Shown here piece by piece: positions 9,252-17,610 of a stretch of 64,000 bases of DNA (its first letter is position 1; every line of letters begins with the position of its first letter). The translations under genes were made by a program, and so were the position numbers. The stretch comes from Geodermatophilus saharensis. GTDB taxonomy: Bacteria > Actinomycetota > Actinomycetes > Mycobacteriales > Geodermatophilaceae. Location: assembly GCF_900188205.1 (NCBI RefSeq), contig NZ_FZOH01000001.1:282359-346358 (forward strand), read 5' to 3'. The notes below the pieces were generated by a model, which was not told the origin of the DNA, did not search any database, and worked only from the letters and a program-made list of their open reading frames with translations.

Positions 9252-10328
9252 ATGCTCATCGCACAGCGCCCCACGCTGACCGAGGAGACCCTCACCGAGC
9301 AGCGCTCGCGGTTCGTCATCGAGCCGCTGGAGCCCGGCTTCGGCTACACCCTCGGCAACTCCCTGCGCCGCACCCTCCTGTCGTCGATCCCCGGTGCTGC
9401 CGTGACCAGCATCCGGATCGAGGGCACCCTGCACGAGTTCACGACCGTGCCCGGGGTCAAGGAGGACGTCACCGAGATCATCCTCAACCTCAAGGGCCTG
9501 GTCGTCAGCTCCGACTCCGACGAGCCGGTCACCATGTACCTGCGCAAGCAGGGCCCCGGTGAGGTCACCGCCGCCGACATCGCGCCCCCGGCCGGTGTCG
9601 AGGTGCACAACCCCGAGCTGCACATCGCCACCCTCAACGGCAAGGGCCGGCTGGAGATCGAGCTGGTCGTCGAGCGCGGCCGCGGCTACGTGCCCGCCCC
9701 GCAGAACAAGCAGCCCGGCCAGGAGATCGGCCGCATCCCGGTCGACTCCATCTACTCGCCGGTCCTCAAGGTCACCTACGCCGTCGAGGCCACCCGCGTC
9801 GAGCAGCGCACCGACTTCGACCGGCTCGTCGTCGACGTCGAGACCAAGCCGTCGATCGCCCCGCGCGACGCCATCGCCTCCGCCGGCTCCACGCTGGTCG
9901 AGCTGTTCGGCCTGCTGCGCGAGCTGAACGTCGACGCCGAGGGCATCGAGGTCGGCCCGAGCCCGGCCGAGGCCGCCGACATCGCCAACTTCTCGATGCC
10001 GATCGAGGACATGGACCTCACCGTCCGGTCCTACAACTGCCTCAAGCGCGAGGGCGTGCACACCGTCGGCGAGCTGGTCACCCGCTCCGAGGCCGACCTG
10101 CTCGACATCCGCAACTTCGGGGCCAAGTCGATCGACGAGGTCAAGATGAAGCTGGCGGCCATGGGCCTCGCGCTCAAGGACAGCCCGCCCGGGTTCATCC
10201 CGACCTCCGTCGAGAGCTACGACGAGGGCTACGAGACCGACGCCTACCACGGCACCGGCGAGTACGGCACCGAGTACGGGCAGGTCCAGTACGACGACGG
10301 CTCCTACCAGGAGACCGAGCAGCTCTGA
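9252..10328 (+). CDS. rpoA: DNA-directed RNA polymerase subunit alpha
   Basis: 358 residues from ATG 9252 ([20 protein letters not shown]), preceded by GGAGGAG. The N-terminal domain ([20 protein letters not shown]) dimerises to assemble beta and beta-prime; the C-terminal domain ([20 protein letters not shown], then [16 protein letters not shown]) contacts UP elements and activators. After the CTD is a Tyr/Asp/Glu/Gly-rich tail of about 36 residues ending ETEQL. The ETEQ ending is usual in actinobacteria; the tyrosine-rich stretch before it is distinctive. Confidence 0.98.
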   Translation: MLIAQRPTLTEETLTEQRSRFVIEPLEPGFGYTLGNSLRRTLLSSIPGAAVTSIRIEGTLHEFTTVPGVKEDVTEIILNLKGLVVSSDSDEPVTMYLRKQGPGEVTAADIAPPAGVEVHNPELHIATLNGKGRLEIELVVERGRGYVPAPQNKQPGQEIGRIPVDSIYSPVLKVTYAVEATRVEQRTDFDRLVVDVETKPSIAPRDAIASAGSTLVELFGLLRELNVDAEGIEVGPSPAEAADIANFSMPIEDMDLTVRSYNCLKREGVHTVGELVTRSEADLLDIRNFGAKSIDEVKMKLAAMGLALKDSPPGFIPTSVESYDEGYETDAYHGTGEYGTEYGQVQYDDGSYQETEQL

Positions 10329-10336
10329 CGCTGCAC

Positions 10337-10370
10337 CGGCCGGGCGGTGGGGTACTCCACCGCCCGGCCG
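10337..10370 (+). terminator. Hairpin between rpoA and rplQ
   Basis: CGGCCGGGCGGTGG (10337-10350) pairs perfectly with CCACCGCCCGGCCG (10357-10370), a 14-bp stem with loop GGTACT. It starts 8 bases after the rpoA stop, so it may be an internal, leaky terminator. Confidence 0.65.
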
Positions 10371-10477
10371 TGGGCTCCCCGGTCACCACACCGGACCCCG
10401 CCACACCGAGCACGAACGCACAGCACCACCTGGACGCAGCCGGCAGCGCCCGCCCGGCCGCCTGAGGAAGGACCGAC

Positions 10478-11203
10478 ATGCCCACCCCCACCAAGGGCCC
10501 CCGTCTCGGCGGGTCCCCCTCGCACGAGCGGCTGATGCTGGCCAACCTGGCCACCTCGCTGTTCGAGCACGGGCGGATCACCACCACCGAGGCCAAGGCC
10601 AAGCGGCTGCGTCCGTTCGCCGAGAAGCTGGTGACCTTCGCCAAGCGCGGTGACCTGCACGCGCGCCGTCAGGTCATGACGGTCATCCGGGACAAGGACG
10701 TCGTCCACCACCTGTTCGCCGAGATCGGCCCCCGCTTCGAGAACCGGCCGGGTGGCTACACCCGCATCACCAAGGTCGGCCCGCGCAAGGGCGACAACGC
10801 GCCCATGGCCGTCATCGAGCTGGTCGAGGCCCTGACCGTGGCGCAGCAGGCCGTCGGCGAGGCCGAGCGCGCCCGCGGCACCCGCTTCGCCTCCGGTGCC
10901 GGCGCGGCCGCCGCCTCCGGTGAGGTCACCGCCGACGCCATCGAGGCCGCCGACACCGACGCCACCGACGCCGCCCCCGCGGATGACCTCGCCGTCGCCG
11001 ACGAGGTCGCGGCGACCGAGGCCGCCGAGGCCGACGCCACGACCGTCGAGGTCGACGCCACCGACGCCGACGCCACCGACGCCGACGCCACCGACGCCGA
11101 CGCCACCGACGCCGACGCCACCGAGGCCGTGGCTGCCGACGCCGAGACCCCGGGCGACACCGAGACCCCGGGTGGCAGCGCGGCCCCCGGCGGCACCCGG
11201 TGA
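10478..11203 (+). CDS. rplQ: 50S ribosomal protein L17 with long acidic tail
   Basis: 241 residues. The first 120 or so are canonical L17 ([59 protein letters not shown]), at the peptide exit tunnel. The rest is a low-complexity Ala/Asp/Glu/Thr tail including five consecutive DATDA-type pentapeptides (residues 193-217). Actinobacterial L17 often has acidic extensions; this one is near the long end. The stop overlaps the next gene's GTG by 4 bases. Confidence 0.96.
   Translation: MPTPTKGPRLGGSPSHERLMLANLATSLFEHGRITTTEAKAKRLRPFAEKLVTFAKRGDLHARRQVMTVIRDKDVVHHLFAEIGPRFENRPGGYTRITKVGPRKGDNAPMAVIELVEALTVAQQAVGEAERARGTRFASGAGAAAASGEVTADAIEAADTDATDAAPADDLAVADEVAATEAAEADATTVEVDATDADATDADATDADATDADATEAVAADAETPGDTETPGGSAAPGGTR
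11054..11128 (+). repeat. 15-bp tandem repeat inside rplQ
   Basis: Five copies of a 15-base unit (GACGCCACCGACGCC; the last copy has GAG instead of the second GAC) encode DATDA x4 and DATEA. Such exact in-frame repeats can expand and contract by slippage without frameshift. Confidence 0.85.
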
Positions 11204-11583
11204 CCAGCGCGGAGCGCCCCGGCGAGGGCGGCAACGCCGGCGCCGTCGGCGTCCCCGCCAGCGGCGGTGACCAGGGCGCGACGTTCACCGGCGAGACCAC
11301 CGGCCCCGGCGGCGACACCTCGCCGGCCGTGACCGCCGGCGACGTCGACCCCGAGGCCCAGCAGGTCGTCACCGACGTGTTCAGCCCCGACGGCGACCGC
11401 CAGGACGACAGCGACGTCCGGCCCGAGCCGCAGCGGGAGAACGCCGCGGTCGTCGACGACCCCACGCTGTCGCCCGACGTCGCCCGCGCGGCCGCCGCGG
11501 AGATCGAGGCCGCCGAGCTGGGCGACGCGGCCACCTCCGGCACGCTCGCCCCGGGCGGCGAGTCCGCGCCCGACCCCCGGTGA
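11200..11583 (+). CDS. Acidic low-complexity hypothetical protein
   Basis: 127 residues, GTG start overlapping the rplQ stop as GTGA. Rich in Gly, Asp, Ala, Pro and Thr, with no membrane segment or signal peptide; probably disordered except for a possible helix near [17 protein letters not shown]. No family is recognised. The 4-base coupling and similar acidic composition suggest it belongs to the rplQ-truA unit. It could be a former extension of L17 or a spacer gene; its reality as a protein is moderate. Confidence 0.55.
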   Translation: MTSAERPGEGGNAGAVGVPASGGDQGATFTGETTGPGGDTSPAVTAGDVDPEAQQVVTDVFSPDGDRQDDSDVRPEPQRENAAVVDDPTLSPDVARAAAAEIEAAELGDAATSGTLAPGGESAPDPR

Positions 11584-11590
11584 GCGCTCG

Positions 11591-12439
11591 CTGAGCAGCC
11601 AGCACCTCCCGGACGAGCCCGCCACCGACACCGGTGGCGGGCTCGTCCGTCTCCGCCTCGACCTCGCCTACGACGGCACCGGCTTCTCCGGCTGGGCCCG
11701 CCAGCCCGGGCGGCGCACCGTGCAGGCCGAGCTCGAGGGCGGCCTGACGACCGTGCTGCGGACGCCGGTGCACCTGACCGTCGCCGGCCGCACCGACACC
11801 GGCGTGCACGCGACCGGGCAGGTGGCCCACGCCGACGTGCCGCAGGACGCGTGGGCCGCGCAGGGCGGACGGCTGGTCCGCCGGTTGCGGGGCGTCCTGC
11901 CGCCCGACGTCGCCGTCCGCGCCGTCACCGAGGCGCCGCCGGGCTTCGACGCCCGCTTCGCCGCGCTGGCCCGGCACTACGCCTACCGCCTCACCGACGC
12001 CGACGGCGGCCCGTCGCCGCTGCGCCGGGCCGACACGGTGGGCTGGCCGCGCCGGCTCGACGCCGGCGCCATGGACGCGGCCGCCGCGCTGCTGCTCGGC
12101 CGGCACGACTTCGCCGCCTTCTGCCGCCGTCGCGAGGGCGCGACCACCATCCGCACGCTGCTGGCGCTGGGCGTGGCCCGCGACGGCGACGTGGTGACCG
12201 TCGAGGCCTCCGCCGACGCGTTCTGCCACTCGATGGTGCGCAGCCTCGTGGGAGCGCTGCTGGCCGTCGGTGAGGGCCGCCGCGAGCCCGGCTGGCCGGC
12301 CGCCCTGCTGACCCGCGCCAGGCGCGCCGACGAGGTCGCCGTCGCCCCGCCCGGCGGGCTGACGCTGCTGCGCGTCGACTACCCGGCCGACGCCGACCTC
12401 GCGGCCCGCGTGCAGGTCACCCGCGCGCTGCGCAGCTGA
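11591..12439 (+). CDS. truA: tRNA pseudouridine synthase A, 5' end possibly frameshifted
   Basis: Forms pseudouridine at positions 38-40 of tRNA anticodon arms. The core is intact: LRLDLAYDGTGFSGWARQPG, the catalytic Asp in GRTDTGVHATGQVAH, FCRRREGATTIRTL and FCHSMVRSLVGALL. No in-frame ATG, GTG or TTG precedes the essential N-terminus; the nearest option is CTG 11591, used here. A start at GTG 11720 would delete the YDGT..GW motif. GTG 11580 overlaps the upstream stop as GTGA, the usual junction in this genome, but runs into TGA after four codons; one extra base between 11583 and 11594 would restore a full N-terminus. Confidence 0.85.
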   Translation: MSSQHLPDEPATDTGGGLVRLRLDLAYDGTGFSGWARQPGRRTVQAELEGGLTTVLRTPVHLTVAGRTDTGVHATGQVAHADVPQDAWAAQGGRLVRRLRGVLPPDVAVRAVTEAPPGFDARFAALARHYAYRLTDADGGPSPLRRADTVGWPRRLDAGAMDAAAALLLGRHDFAAFCRRREGATTIRTLLALGVARDGDVVTVEASADAFCHSMVRSLVGALLAVGEGRREPGWPAALLTRARRADEVAVAPPGGLTLLRVDYPADADLAARVQVTRALRS

Positions 12440-12470
12440 GTCCCGGGCCGCCGGGTTCCGCGCAGCCGGG

Positions 12471-13133
12471 TCACGGCAGGGCCGCGACGGCCTCCTCGAT
12501 CGGCGTCGAGCCACCGACGAGCTCGACGACCTCGTCGGTCTTCCCGGCGTCGAGCAGCGCCACCAGGACGGCGGCGACGTCGTCGCGCGGGACGTCACCG
12601 GGCTCGACGCCGTGGTCGAGGGTGACCCGCCCGGTGCCGGGGTCGTCGGTGAGCCGGCCCGGCCGCAGGATCACCGTGTCCAGCGCGGTGCGCGGCAGGA
12701 TCACGTCCTCGGCGCGCAGCTTGGCCTGCAGGTAGGTGGCGAAGACGGGGTCCATGCCCCTCGGGGTCCCCTGCCGGGCCTGCTCGACGCCCATCGAGGA
12801 CACCAGCAGGTAGCGGCGGACGCCGGCGCGCTCGGCGGCGTCGGCGAGGAGCACCGCGGCGGCGTGGTCGACGGTGTGCTTGCGCGCCGCGCCACTGCCC
12901 GGGCCGGCGCCCGCGGCGAAGACGACGGCGTCGGCTCCCCGGACCGCCTCGGCGACCTCGTCGACCGAGGCGGACTCCAGGTCGATGACGGCCGGGGTCA
13001 CGCCGTCGGACTCCAGGTCGGCGGCGTGCTCGGGGTTGCGGACGATCCCGACCACGGTGTCCCCGCGGCCGCTCAGCAGCCGGCCGAGGCGGCGGGCGAC
13101 CTGTCCGTGGGCACCGGCGATGGCGACGCGCAT
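12471..13133 (-). CDS. NAD(P)-binding SDR-family (NmrA-like) protein
   Basis: 220 residues. Rossmann start MRVAIAGAHGQVARRLGRLL with the glycine-rich GAHGQVAR motif; DAVVFAAGAGPGSG, then YLLVSSMGVEQ and LDTVILRPGRLTDDPG, typical of atypical SDRs that bind NAD(P) and act as reductases, epimerases or redox sensors. No catalytic YxxxK pair is obvious. A TAGGAC box lies 6 bases before the ATG on this strand. It is convergent with truA, and its substrate is unknown. Confidence 0.8.
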   Translation of the reverse strand: MRVAIAGAHGQVARRLGRLLSGRGDTVVGIVRNPEHAADLESDGVTPAVIDLESASVDEVAEAVRGADAVVFAAGAGPGSGAARKHTVDHAAAVLLADAAERAGVRRYLLVSSMGVEQARQGTPRGMDPVFATYLQAKLRAEDVILPRTALDTVILRPGRLTDDPGTGRVTLDHGVEPGDVPRDDVAAVLVALLDAGKTDEVVELVGGSTPIEEAVAALP

Positions 13134-13165
13134 GGCGCCGTCCTATCACCCTCCGGCGGGCGCGG

Positions 13166-13768
13166 TCACCCCCAGCCCAGTTCGCCGGCGGCCGCGCGGG
13201 CGCGGGCGAGGTCGGCGGGGGTGTCGCAGTCGGTCCACGGCGGCGGCGTGCCGGGCCGCCGGCCGGGCCGGTGGCGGGTGACCGACAGGGCGGCCACCAC
13301 CCGGCGCACCGGCACGGGACCCCGCGCGCCGGCCAGGGCGCGCCGCAGCGCCGCCGTCCGCCAGACGCCCAGCAGGTACTGGTCGCGGCCGGCGTCGTCG
13401 GCGACGAGGACGCCGTCGCCGGCGAGCAGCCCGCGCAGCTCCCGGACCAGCTCGGGGGTGACGAAGGGCAGGTCGCCGGCGAGGACCGCGACCACGTCGG
13501 TGTCGACGGCGGCCACGCCGGTGCGCATCGCGGCGACCGGGCCCCCGCCGGGCGGCTGCTCGCGCACCACGACGACCCCGTCGGGCACCGGCTGCGGCGG
13601 GCCGACGACGACGCGCGGGCCGGCGTCGGCGACGGCGTCGAGGACCGCGGCCAGCATCGTGCGGCCGCCGACCTGCAGCTGCGGCTTGGCCCGCCCGCCG
13701 AGCCGGGCCGCGCGGCCGCCGGCGAGCACCACCGCCGCGTAGGGCGGGAGCGGGTCCGGCGCGGTCAC
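13166..13768 (-). CDS. mobA: Molybdenum cofactor guanylyltransferase (MobA-like)
   Basis: 200 residues. GTP-binding start [20 protein letters not shown], then [15 protein letters not shown] with the metal-binding Asp, and a C-terminal [12 protein letters not shown] typical of MobA. The family attaches GMP to molybdopterin to form the bis-MGD cofactor of formate dehydrogenase and nitrate reductase. It is divergent from fdhD across 41 bases with overlapping promoters. A related NTP-transferase such as MocA cannot be ruled out. Confidence 0.8.
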   Translation of the reverse strand: MTAPDPLPPYAAVVLAGGRAARLGGRAKPQLQVGGRTMLAAVLDAVADAGPRVVVGPPQPVPDGVVVVREQPPGGGPVAAMRTGVAAVDTDVVAVLAGDLPFVTPELVRELRGLLAGDGVLVADDAGRDQYLLGVWRTAALRRALAGARGPVPVRRVVAALSVTRHRPGRRPGTPPPWTDCDTPADLARARAAAGELGWG

Positions 13769-13809
13769 GGACCGACCGTAGGGGCCGGGCGTGGGTACCG
13801 TCGCTGTTC
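13769..13809. promoter_or_regulatory. Overlapping divergent leaderless promoters, mobA/fdhD
   Basis: On the minus strand TACGGT (13780-13775) lies 6 bases before the mobA GTG. On the plus strand TACCGT (13796-13801) lies 8 bases before the fdhD GTG. Only 15 bases separate the two -10 boxes, so each -35 region falls on the opposite promoter. Neither gene has a Shine-Dalgarno. Confidence 0.6.
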
Positions 13810-14646
13810 GTGGGACGAGTCACCAGCCGCACTCCCGTGTTGCGCATCCGGGGCCCCGTGCGCACCACCCGGCCCGACACGGTGGCCGCGGAGGAGCCGC
13901 TGGAGATCCGGCTGGACGGCGCGCCGCTGGCGGTCACCATGCGCACGCCCGGCGCCGACTTCGACCTGGTGCACGGTTTCCTCGCCACCGAGGGGGTCAT
14001 CGGCGGGGTCGAGGACGTCGCCGGGCTGCGCTACTGCAACTCCGTCGACGACGAGGGCCGCAACACCTACAACGTCGTCGACGTCGACCTGGCCGCCGGC
14101 GTGCAGCCCCCGGTCACCGCGCTGGACCGCAACTTCCTCACCTCGAGCTCGTGCGGCGTCTGCGGCAAGGCGAGCATCGACGCGATCCGCACCCGCACCC
14201 GCCACGACGTCGCCGCCGACGCCACCCGGCTGGAGCTGGCGACCCTGCTGGCGATGCCCGACCGGCTGCGCGCGGCCCAGGAGGTCTTCAGCAGGACCGG
14301 CGGGCTGCACGCCGCCGGGCTGTTCACCGCCGACGGCGAGCTGGTGGCGCTGCGCGAGGACGTCGGGCGGCACAACGCGGTGGACAAGGTGGTCGGTGAC
14401 GCGGTGCGCGCGGGCCGGCTGCCGCTGTCCGGTCACGTGCTGATGGTCAGCGGGCGGGCGAGCTTCGAGCTGACCCAGAAGGCGGCGATAGCCGGGATCC
14501 CGGTGCTGGCCGCGGTGTCGGCGCCGTCGTCGCTGGCGGTGGAGCTGGCCGCCGACGTCGGCATCACGCTGGTCGGCTTCCTGCGCGGCGACGGCTGCAA
14601 CGTCTACACCCGCCCGGAGCGCCTCCTCCTGCCCGACGGGGCATAG
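13810..14646 (+). CDS. fdhD: Formate dehydrogenase accessory sulfurtransferase FdhD
   Basis: 278 residues. FdhD passes sulfur from a cysteine desulfurase to the bis-MGD cofactor of formate dehydrogenase. The cysteine motif [11 protein letters not shown] puts C115 and C118 in the active loop; [31 protein letters not shown] and [12 protein letters not shown] are family hallmarks. The formate dehydrogenase itself is not in the window. The stop TAG (14644-14646) lies in the left arm of the hairpin at 14644-14694. Confidence 0.93.
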   Translation: MGRVTSRTPVLRIRGPVRTTRPDTVAAEEPLEIRLDGAPLAVTMRTPGADFDLVHGFLATEGVIGGVEDVAGLRYCNSVDDEGRNTYNVVDVDLAAGVQPPVTALDRNFLTSSSCGVCGKASIDAIRTRTRHDVAADATRLELATLLAMPDRLRAAQEVFSRTGGLHAAGLFTADGELVALREDVGRHNAVDKVVGDAVRAGRLPLSGHVLMVSGRASFELTQKAAIAGIPVLAAVSAPSSLAVELAADVGITLVGFLRGDGCNVYTRPERLLLPDGA

Positions 14647-14694
14647 GAAGCTCTCCGCACGTCTCCGAGCCCAGGACGTGGGGAGAGCTTCCTA
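14644..14694. terminator. Bidirectional hairpin between fdhD and mogA (copy 1 of pair)
   Basis: TAGGAAGCTCTCC (14644-14656) pairs with GGAGAGCTTCCTA (14682-14694); after one G-G mismatch CACGTC (14658-14663) pairs with GACGTG (14675-14680). The first base triplet of each outer arm is the TAG stop of fdhD or mogA. The 16 bases GCATAGGAAGCTCTCC recur exactly at 16921-16936. Confidence 0.8.
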
Positions 14695-15186
14695 GGCCTG
14701 GTGGTCGCCGCCGCGCAGCTGGGACACCACGTGGGGGAGGAGCGGCCCCAGCACCGCCAGCCCGTCGCGCACGCCGCCGGTCGAGCCGGGCAGGTTCACG
14801 ACCAGCGTCCGCCCCGCGGTGCCGGCGACGCCGCGGGAGAGCACCGACGTCGGCACCTTCCCCTCCCCGTACCGGCGGACCGCCTCGGCCAGCCCCGGCG
14901 CGTCCCGCTCGAGCACCGCGCGGGTCGCCTCGGGCGTGACGTCGGTGGGGGACAGCCCGGTGCCGCCGGTGGTGAGGACGACGTCGGCCCCGGACGCGAC
15001 CGCCTCGCGCAGGACGCCGACGAGCGCGTCGACGTCGTCGGGGCGCACGTGCGGCCCCTCGACGGTGAAGCCGAGCGCGCGCAGCCCCTCGGCCAGCACC
15101 TGCCCGCTGCGGTCGTCGTACACGCCGGCCGAGGCCCGGTTGGACGCGGTGACGACGACGGCCCGCGCGCCGTCGGGGAGGGTCAC
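14692..15186 (-). CDS. mogA: Molybdopterin adenylyltransferase (MogA/MoaB family)
   Basis: 164 residues from GTG 15186. The MoCF/MogA fold shows VVVTASNRASAGVYDDRSGQ, VVLTTGGTGLSPTDVTPEAT and VVNLPGSTGGVRDGL. The enzyme adenylylates molybdopterin before metal insertion by MoeA. The start overlaps the moaC stop by 4 bases (GTGA). MoaB- and MogA-type proteins are hard to separate by eye, so the symbol is the best guess. Confidence 0.85.
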   Translation of the reverse strand: MTLPDGARAVVVTASNRASAGVYDDRSGQVLAEGLRALGFTVEGPHVRPDDVDALVGVLREAVASGADVVLTTGGTGLSPTDVTPEATRAVLERDAPGLAEAVRRYGEGKVPTSVLSRGVAGTAGRTLVVNLPGSTGGVRDGLAVLGPLLPHVVSQLRGGDHQA

Positions 15187-15653
15187 CGCCGCCACTCCCC
15201 GCTCTTGCCGCCGGACTTGGCCAGCAGCCGCACGTCGGTGATCGCCGCCCGCGGGTCCACGGCCTTGACCATGTCGATCACCGTGAGCCCGGCGACGGCG
15301 ACCGAGGTCAGCGCCTCCATCTCCACGCCGGTGCGGTCGGCGGTGCGCGCGGTCGCGGTGATCTCGACGGCGTCGTCGGCGACGGTGACGTCCACCGTGA
15401 CGCCGTGCAGCGCGATGGGGTGGCACAGCGGGACGAGGTCCGGCGTCCGCTTGGCCCCGGCGATGCCGGCGATCCGCGCGACGGCCACGGCGTCGCCCTT
15501 GGGCACGCCCTCCCCGCGCAGCAGCGCCACCACCTCGGGGCTGACCAGCACCCGCCCGGCGGCGGTCGCCTCGCGGGCGGTGACGGGCTTGGCGGAGACG
15601 TCGACCATGCGGGCGGCACCGGTCTCGTCGACGTGCGTCAGCCGGTCGCTCAC
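15183..15653 (-). CDS. moaC: Cyclic pyranopterin monophosphate synthase MoaC
   Basis: 156 residues from GTG 15653. With MoaA it makes cyclic pyranopterin monophosphate from GTP, the first step of Moco synthesis. Characteristic stretches: RMVDVSAKPVTAREA, KRTPDLVPLCHPIAL, TGVEMEALTSVAVAGLT, IDMVKAVDP and KSGGKSGEWRR. It overlaps moeA upstream and mogA downstream by 4 bases each, so the three genes are one coupled unit. No moaA or moaE is in the window. Confidence 0.96.
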   Translation of the reverse strand: MSDRLTHVDETGAARMVDVSAKPVTAREATAAGRVLVSPEVVALLRGEGVPKGDAVAVARIAGIAGAKRTPDLVPLCHPIALHGVTVDVTVADDAVEITATARTADRTGVEMEALTSVAVAGLTVIDMVKAVDPRAAITDVRLLAKSGGKSGEWRR

Positions 15654-16843
15654 TGCAGCGCTCCTTCGATCAGGACGACGTCGACCGGAGCGCCCGCGGG
15701 CAGCTCGGTGACGTCCTCGGGGACGACGACCAGGCAGTTGGCCCGGGCGAGGTGGGCGACCAGGTGCGAGCCGGGCCCGCCCACCTGGGAGACGCGGCCG
15801 GCGTCGTAGCGGCCCCGCAGGAACTGCCGCCGCCCGGCGGGGGAGCGCAGCGGCGCGGTGAGCTCCGCGGGCGCCCGCAGCCGGCCGGGGGCGGCGTGGC
15901 CGAGCGCCCGGCGGAGGGCCGGGCGGACGAAGACCTCGAAGGACACGAACGAGCTCACCGGGTTGCCCGGCAGCGTCACCACCGGGACGCCGTCGACGGT
16001 GCCCGCGCCCTGCGGGCCCCCGGGCTGCATGGCCACCTTGACGAACTCGACGGTGCCCAGCGTGCGGAAGGCGTCCTTGACCACCTCGTAGGCGCCGGCG
16101 CTCACCCCGCCGCTGGTGACCAGCAGGTCGGCGTCGGCCAGCTCGGCGCGCACGGTGGCGAGGAACTGGTCGACGTCGTCGGGGACGAAGTGCAGTCGCC
16201 GCGCGGTGCCGCCGGCGTCCTCGACCGCGGCGCACAACAGCAGCGAGTTGGACTCGTAGACCTGCCCGGGCAGCAGGGGCTCGCCCGGCTCCACCAGCTC
16301 GCTGCCGGTGGACAGCACCAGCACCCGCGGGCGGCGGCGCACCCACAGCGTCCGCGCCCCGACGGCGGCGGCCAGGCCGAGCTGCGCGGCCCCGAGCGGG
16401 CTCCCGGCCTCCAGCGCCACGGTGCCGGCGGTGATGTCCTCCCCGGCCCGGCGCAGGTGGGTGCCGGCAGTGGGCGCGTCGCGGATCTCGACGACGTCGG
16501 TGGCGGCGTCGGTCAGCTCGACGGGCACCACGACGTCGGCGCCCGGCGGCAGCAGTCCGCCGGTCATGATCCGCTGCACGGTGCCCGGGGCGAGCGGGAG
16601 CACACCGGTGCGGCCGGCCGGGATGTCGTCGGCGACGGGCAGCCGCACGGGGAGGGCCGCGACATCCGCGGACCGGGCGGCGTAGCCGTCCATCGCCGAG
16701 TTGTCGAACCCGGGCAGCGGGACGGCGGCGGGCACGTCGCGGGCGAGCACGCGCCGGTGCGCCGCGGCCACCGGCACCTCTTCCTCGCCGAGGGGCGCGA
16801 GCAGGGCGGCCACCACCGCCTGGTGTTCCTCGACCGTGCGCAC
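15650..16843 (-). CDS. moeA: Molybdopterin molybdenumtransferase MoeA
   Basis: 397 residues from GTG 16843. MoeA inserts molybdate into adenylylated molybdopterin. Motifs: PLPGFDNSAMDGYAARSADV, TVQRIMTGGLLPPGADVVVP, VLVLSTGSELVEPG, LLVTSGGVSAGAYEVVKDAF, TLPGNPVSSFVSFEVFV. First gene of the moeA-moaC-mogA operon. A weak CAGGAT box lies 6 bases before the start on this strand. A hairpin identical in its arms to the one after mogA lies upstream at 16925-16974. Confidence 0.96.
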   Translation of the reverse strand: MRTVEEHQAVVAALLAPLGEEEVPVAAAHRRVLARDVPAAVPLPGFDNSAMDGYAARSADVAALPVRLPVADDIPAGRTGVLPLAPGTVQRIMTGGLLPPGADVVVPVELTDAATDVVEIRDAPTAGTHLRRAGEDITAGTVALEAGSPLGAAQLGLAAAVGARTLWVRRRPRVLVLSTGSELVEPGEPLLPGQVYESNSLLLCAAVEDAGGTARRLHFVPDDVDQFLATVRAELADADLLVTSGGVSAGAYEVVKDAFRTLGTVEFVKVAMQPGGPQGAGTVDGVPVVTLPGNPVSSFVSFEVFVRPALRRALGHAAPGRLRAPAELTAPLRSPAGRRQFLRGRYDAGRVSQVGGPGSHLVAHLARANCLVVVPEDVTELPAGAPVDVVLIEGALQ

Positions 16844-16923
16844 CCGGTCATCCTGGCCGATGGCCGCGGACCCGGCTGGCGGGCCCGTCGGCCCGGGCCG
16901 CGTGTGCCCGCCGGTGGCGGGCA

Positions 16924-16974
16924 TAGGAAGCTCTCCCCGGGTCCGCGCGCCGGAAGACGCGCGGAGAGCTTCCT
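16924..16974. repeat. Hairpin upstream of moeA (copy 2 of pair)
   Basis: AGGAAGCTCTCC (16925-16936) pairs with GGAGAGCTTCCT (16963-16974). The arms are identical to 14645-14656 and 14682-14693; the loop differs. This copy lies between divergent genes, so it is not simply a 3' terminator. The two copies are 2.28 kb apart and bracket moeA-moaC-mogA. Confidence 0.8.
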
Positions 16975-16999
16975 GTGCCTGCACGAGAGGGGTGCCGAC

Positions 17000-17485
17000 G
17001 TGGCCGAGTACGAGCGGATGCTGGCCGCCAACGAGGAGTGGGCGCAGCGCTTCCCGGGCGAGCTGCCCGTGGCGCCGGCGCGGAAGGTCGCCGTCGTCGC
17101 CTGCATGGACTCGCGGATGCCGCTGTTCCCCCTGCTGGGGCTCGCCGTGGGCGACGCGCACGTCATCCGCAACGCCGGCGGCGTCGTCACCGACGACACC
17201 ATCCGGTCGCTGACGATCTCCCAGCACCTGCTGGGGACCCGGGAGATCGTCCTGGTCCACCACACCGACTGCGGCCTGCAGAAGACCGACGACGCCGCCT
17301 TCGCCGACCTGGTCGAGCAGGCCACCGGCGCCCGCCCGCCGTGGCCGGCCCGCACCTTCACCGACCCCGACGACGACGTCCGCGAGTCGATCCGGCTGCT
17401 GCGGGAGAGCCCGTTCCTGCTGTCGAAGGACGTCTGCGGCACCGTCTACGACGTCGCCACCGGGCAGCTCCGCCGGGTCGACTGA
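17000..17485 (+). CDS. Beta-class carbonic anhydrase
   Basis: 161 residues from GTG 17000 with GAGAGGGG 8 bases upstream. Interconverts CO2 and bicarbonate. Zinc ligands are C35 and Asp/Arg dyad D37-R39 in ACMDSRM, then H88 and C91 in HHTDCGLQ. The compact size matches the short mycobacterial Rv1284-type clade. It sits between the Moco genes and rplM; no direct functional link to either is evident. Confidence 0.92.
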   Translation: MAEYERMLAANEEWAQRFPGELPVAPARKVAVVACMDSRMPLFPLLGLAVGDAHVIRNAGGVVTDDTIRSLTISQHLLGTREIVLVHHTDCGLQKTDDAAFADLVEQATGARPPWPARTFTDPDDDVRESIRLLRESPFLLSKDVCGTVYDVATGQLRRVD

Positions 17486-17610
17486 GCCCGGCTGGTATCG
17501 TCGTCGGCTGGTGCGCGGCCGCCGGCTGGTGCGCGCGTGCCGCTCCGTCTCCCGTGCTCGGTGAGGCGATCCCACCAGCCGCCCCGACGACGACGGAGGA
17601 CACGAGCGCC

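Noticed and set aside
11054..11128. Regular 15-base repeats considered as a CRISPR array
   Set aside because: No spacers; the repeats are contiguous, in frame within rplQ, and encode DATDA units.
16924..16974. Hairpin considered as a plain terminator
   Set aside because: It lies between divergent starts (moeA and carbonic anhydrase), not after a gene; listed as a repeat.
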